Source: CAVZKK01 sp964573475
GTDB lineage: Archaea; Thermoproteota; Bathyarchaeia; Bathyarchaeales; Bathycorpusculaceae
Reading direction: 5' to 3'
Assembly: GCA_964573475.1 (NCBI GenBank)
Contig: CAZNJT010000074.1
Coordinates: 1-7,281 of the forward strand
Length of the DNA: 7,281 nt
Shown here piece by piece: positions 7,137 through 7,281 of the stretch (position 1 is the stretch's first letter; each line of letters begins with the position of its first letter). The position numbers were made by a program, and so were the translations under genes. The notes beneath the pieces are model-generated. The model was not told where the DNA came from. It worked only from the letters and a program-made list of their open reading frames with translations, and did not search any database.

Positions 7137-7281
7137 ATGACACAAGTAGACGCTTCAGATTTAGAGTTTTATCCACTTACCGCTAAGAGATGGACAGATT
7201 TCGAAAAGCTATTTGGCAAGCGTGGAGCATGTGGAGGCTGCTGGTGTATGTGGTGGAGACTGAAACGCTCCGAATTCGAGC
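7137..7281 (+). CDS. GNAT-family N-acetyltransferase-like protein (3' partial)
   Basis: Forty-eight codons are visible before the window ends. The residues FYPLTAKRWTDFEKLFG (11-27), then CGGCWCMWWRL (32-42) and SEFE, match from memory the start of a subgroup of GCN5-related acetyltransferases with a conserved GGCWCMWWR motif. These would transfer an acetyl group from acetyl-CoA to an unknown amine acceptor. The acetyl-CoA-binding motif lies beyond the window edge, so the family call rests on the N-terminus alone. Three cysteines sit close together (C32, C35, C37). The start has a GGTGG ribosome site 6 bases upstream. It begins 41 bp after tldE on the same strand; oligo-T runs in the gap suggest a separate transcript, though read-through from tldDE cannot be excluded. 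Confidence 0.72.
   Translation, partial: MTQVDASDLEFYPLTAKRWTDFEKLFGKRGACGGCWCMWWRLKRSEFE

Overview
The window looks archaeal, with moderate G+C and dense coding. The strongest marker is a gene on the minus strand whose C-terminal third is an RNA polymerase subunit H (Rpo5), a family found only in archaea and, as Rpb5, in eukaryotes. Other archaeal traits are a very large, sequon-rich surface protein with a C-terminal membrane anchor, TATA/BRE-like promoter elements and oligo-T terminators. The overall style suggests Thermoproteota of the Bathyarchaeia type, but that placement is an impression and not a demonstrated result.

Layout: (1) bases 2-3547 (+) hold the 3' part of a huge surface protein. 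It is built from two copies of a CARDB-like plus GATase/ThuA-like module, then IPT/TIG-like and Ig-like beta domains, and ends in a transmembrane helix. Its reading frame runs off the left edge. (2) Bases 3570-4127 (-) encode a 185-residue subunit H that carries an extra N-terminal domain of about 110 residues. (3) Bases 4128-4256 are a 129-bp divergent promoter region. (4) Bases 4257-5705 (+) encode TldD, the zinc-peptidase subunit. (5) Bases 5722-7095 (+) encode its partner TldE/PmbA, in a two-gene operon. (6) From 7137 (+) there is the first part of a GNAT-like acetyltransferase, cut by the right edge. No intergenic stretch exceeds 130 bp, and no RNA gene, CRISPR array, mobile element or origin was seen.

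How the genes relate: TldD and TldE are expected to form one proteolytic complex. The surface protein, polymerase subunit and acetyltransferase have no evident functional link to it or to each other. The most notable item is the subunit H gene. Archaeal Rpo5 is normally about 80 residues and corresponds only to the C-terminal domain of eukaryotic Rpb5. Here an N-terminal domain is present that resembles both the Rpb5 jaw and Mrr-like nuclease domains, with no obvious nuclease catalytic motif. It deserves a structural and phylogenetic check.
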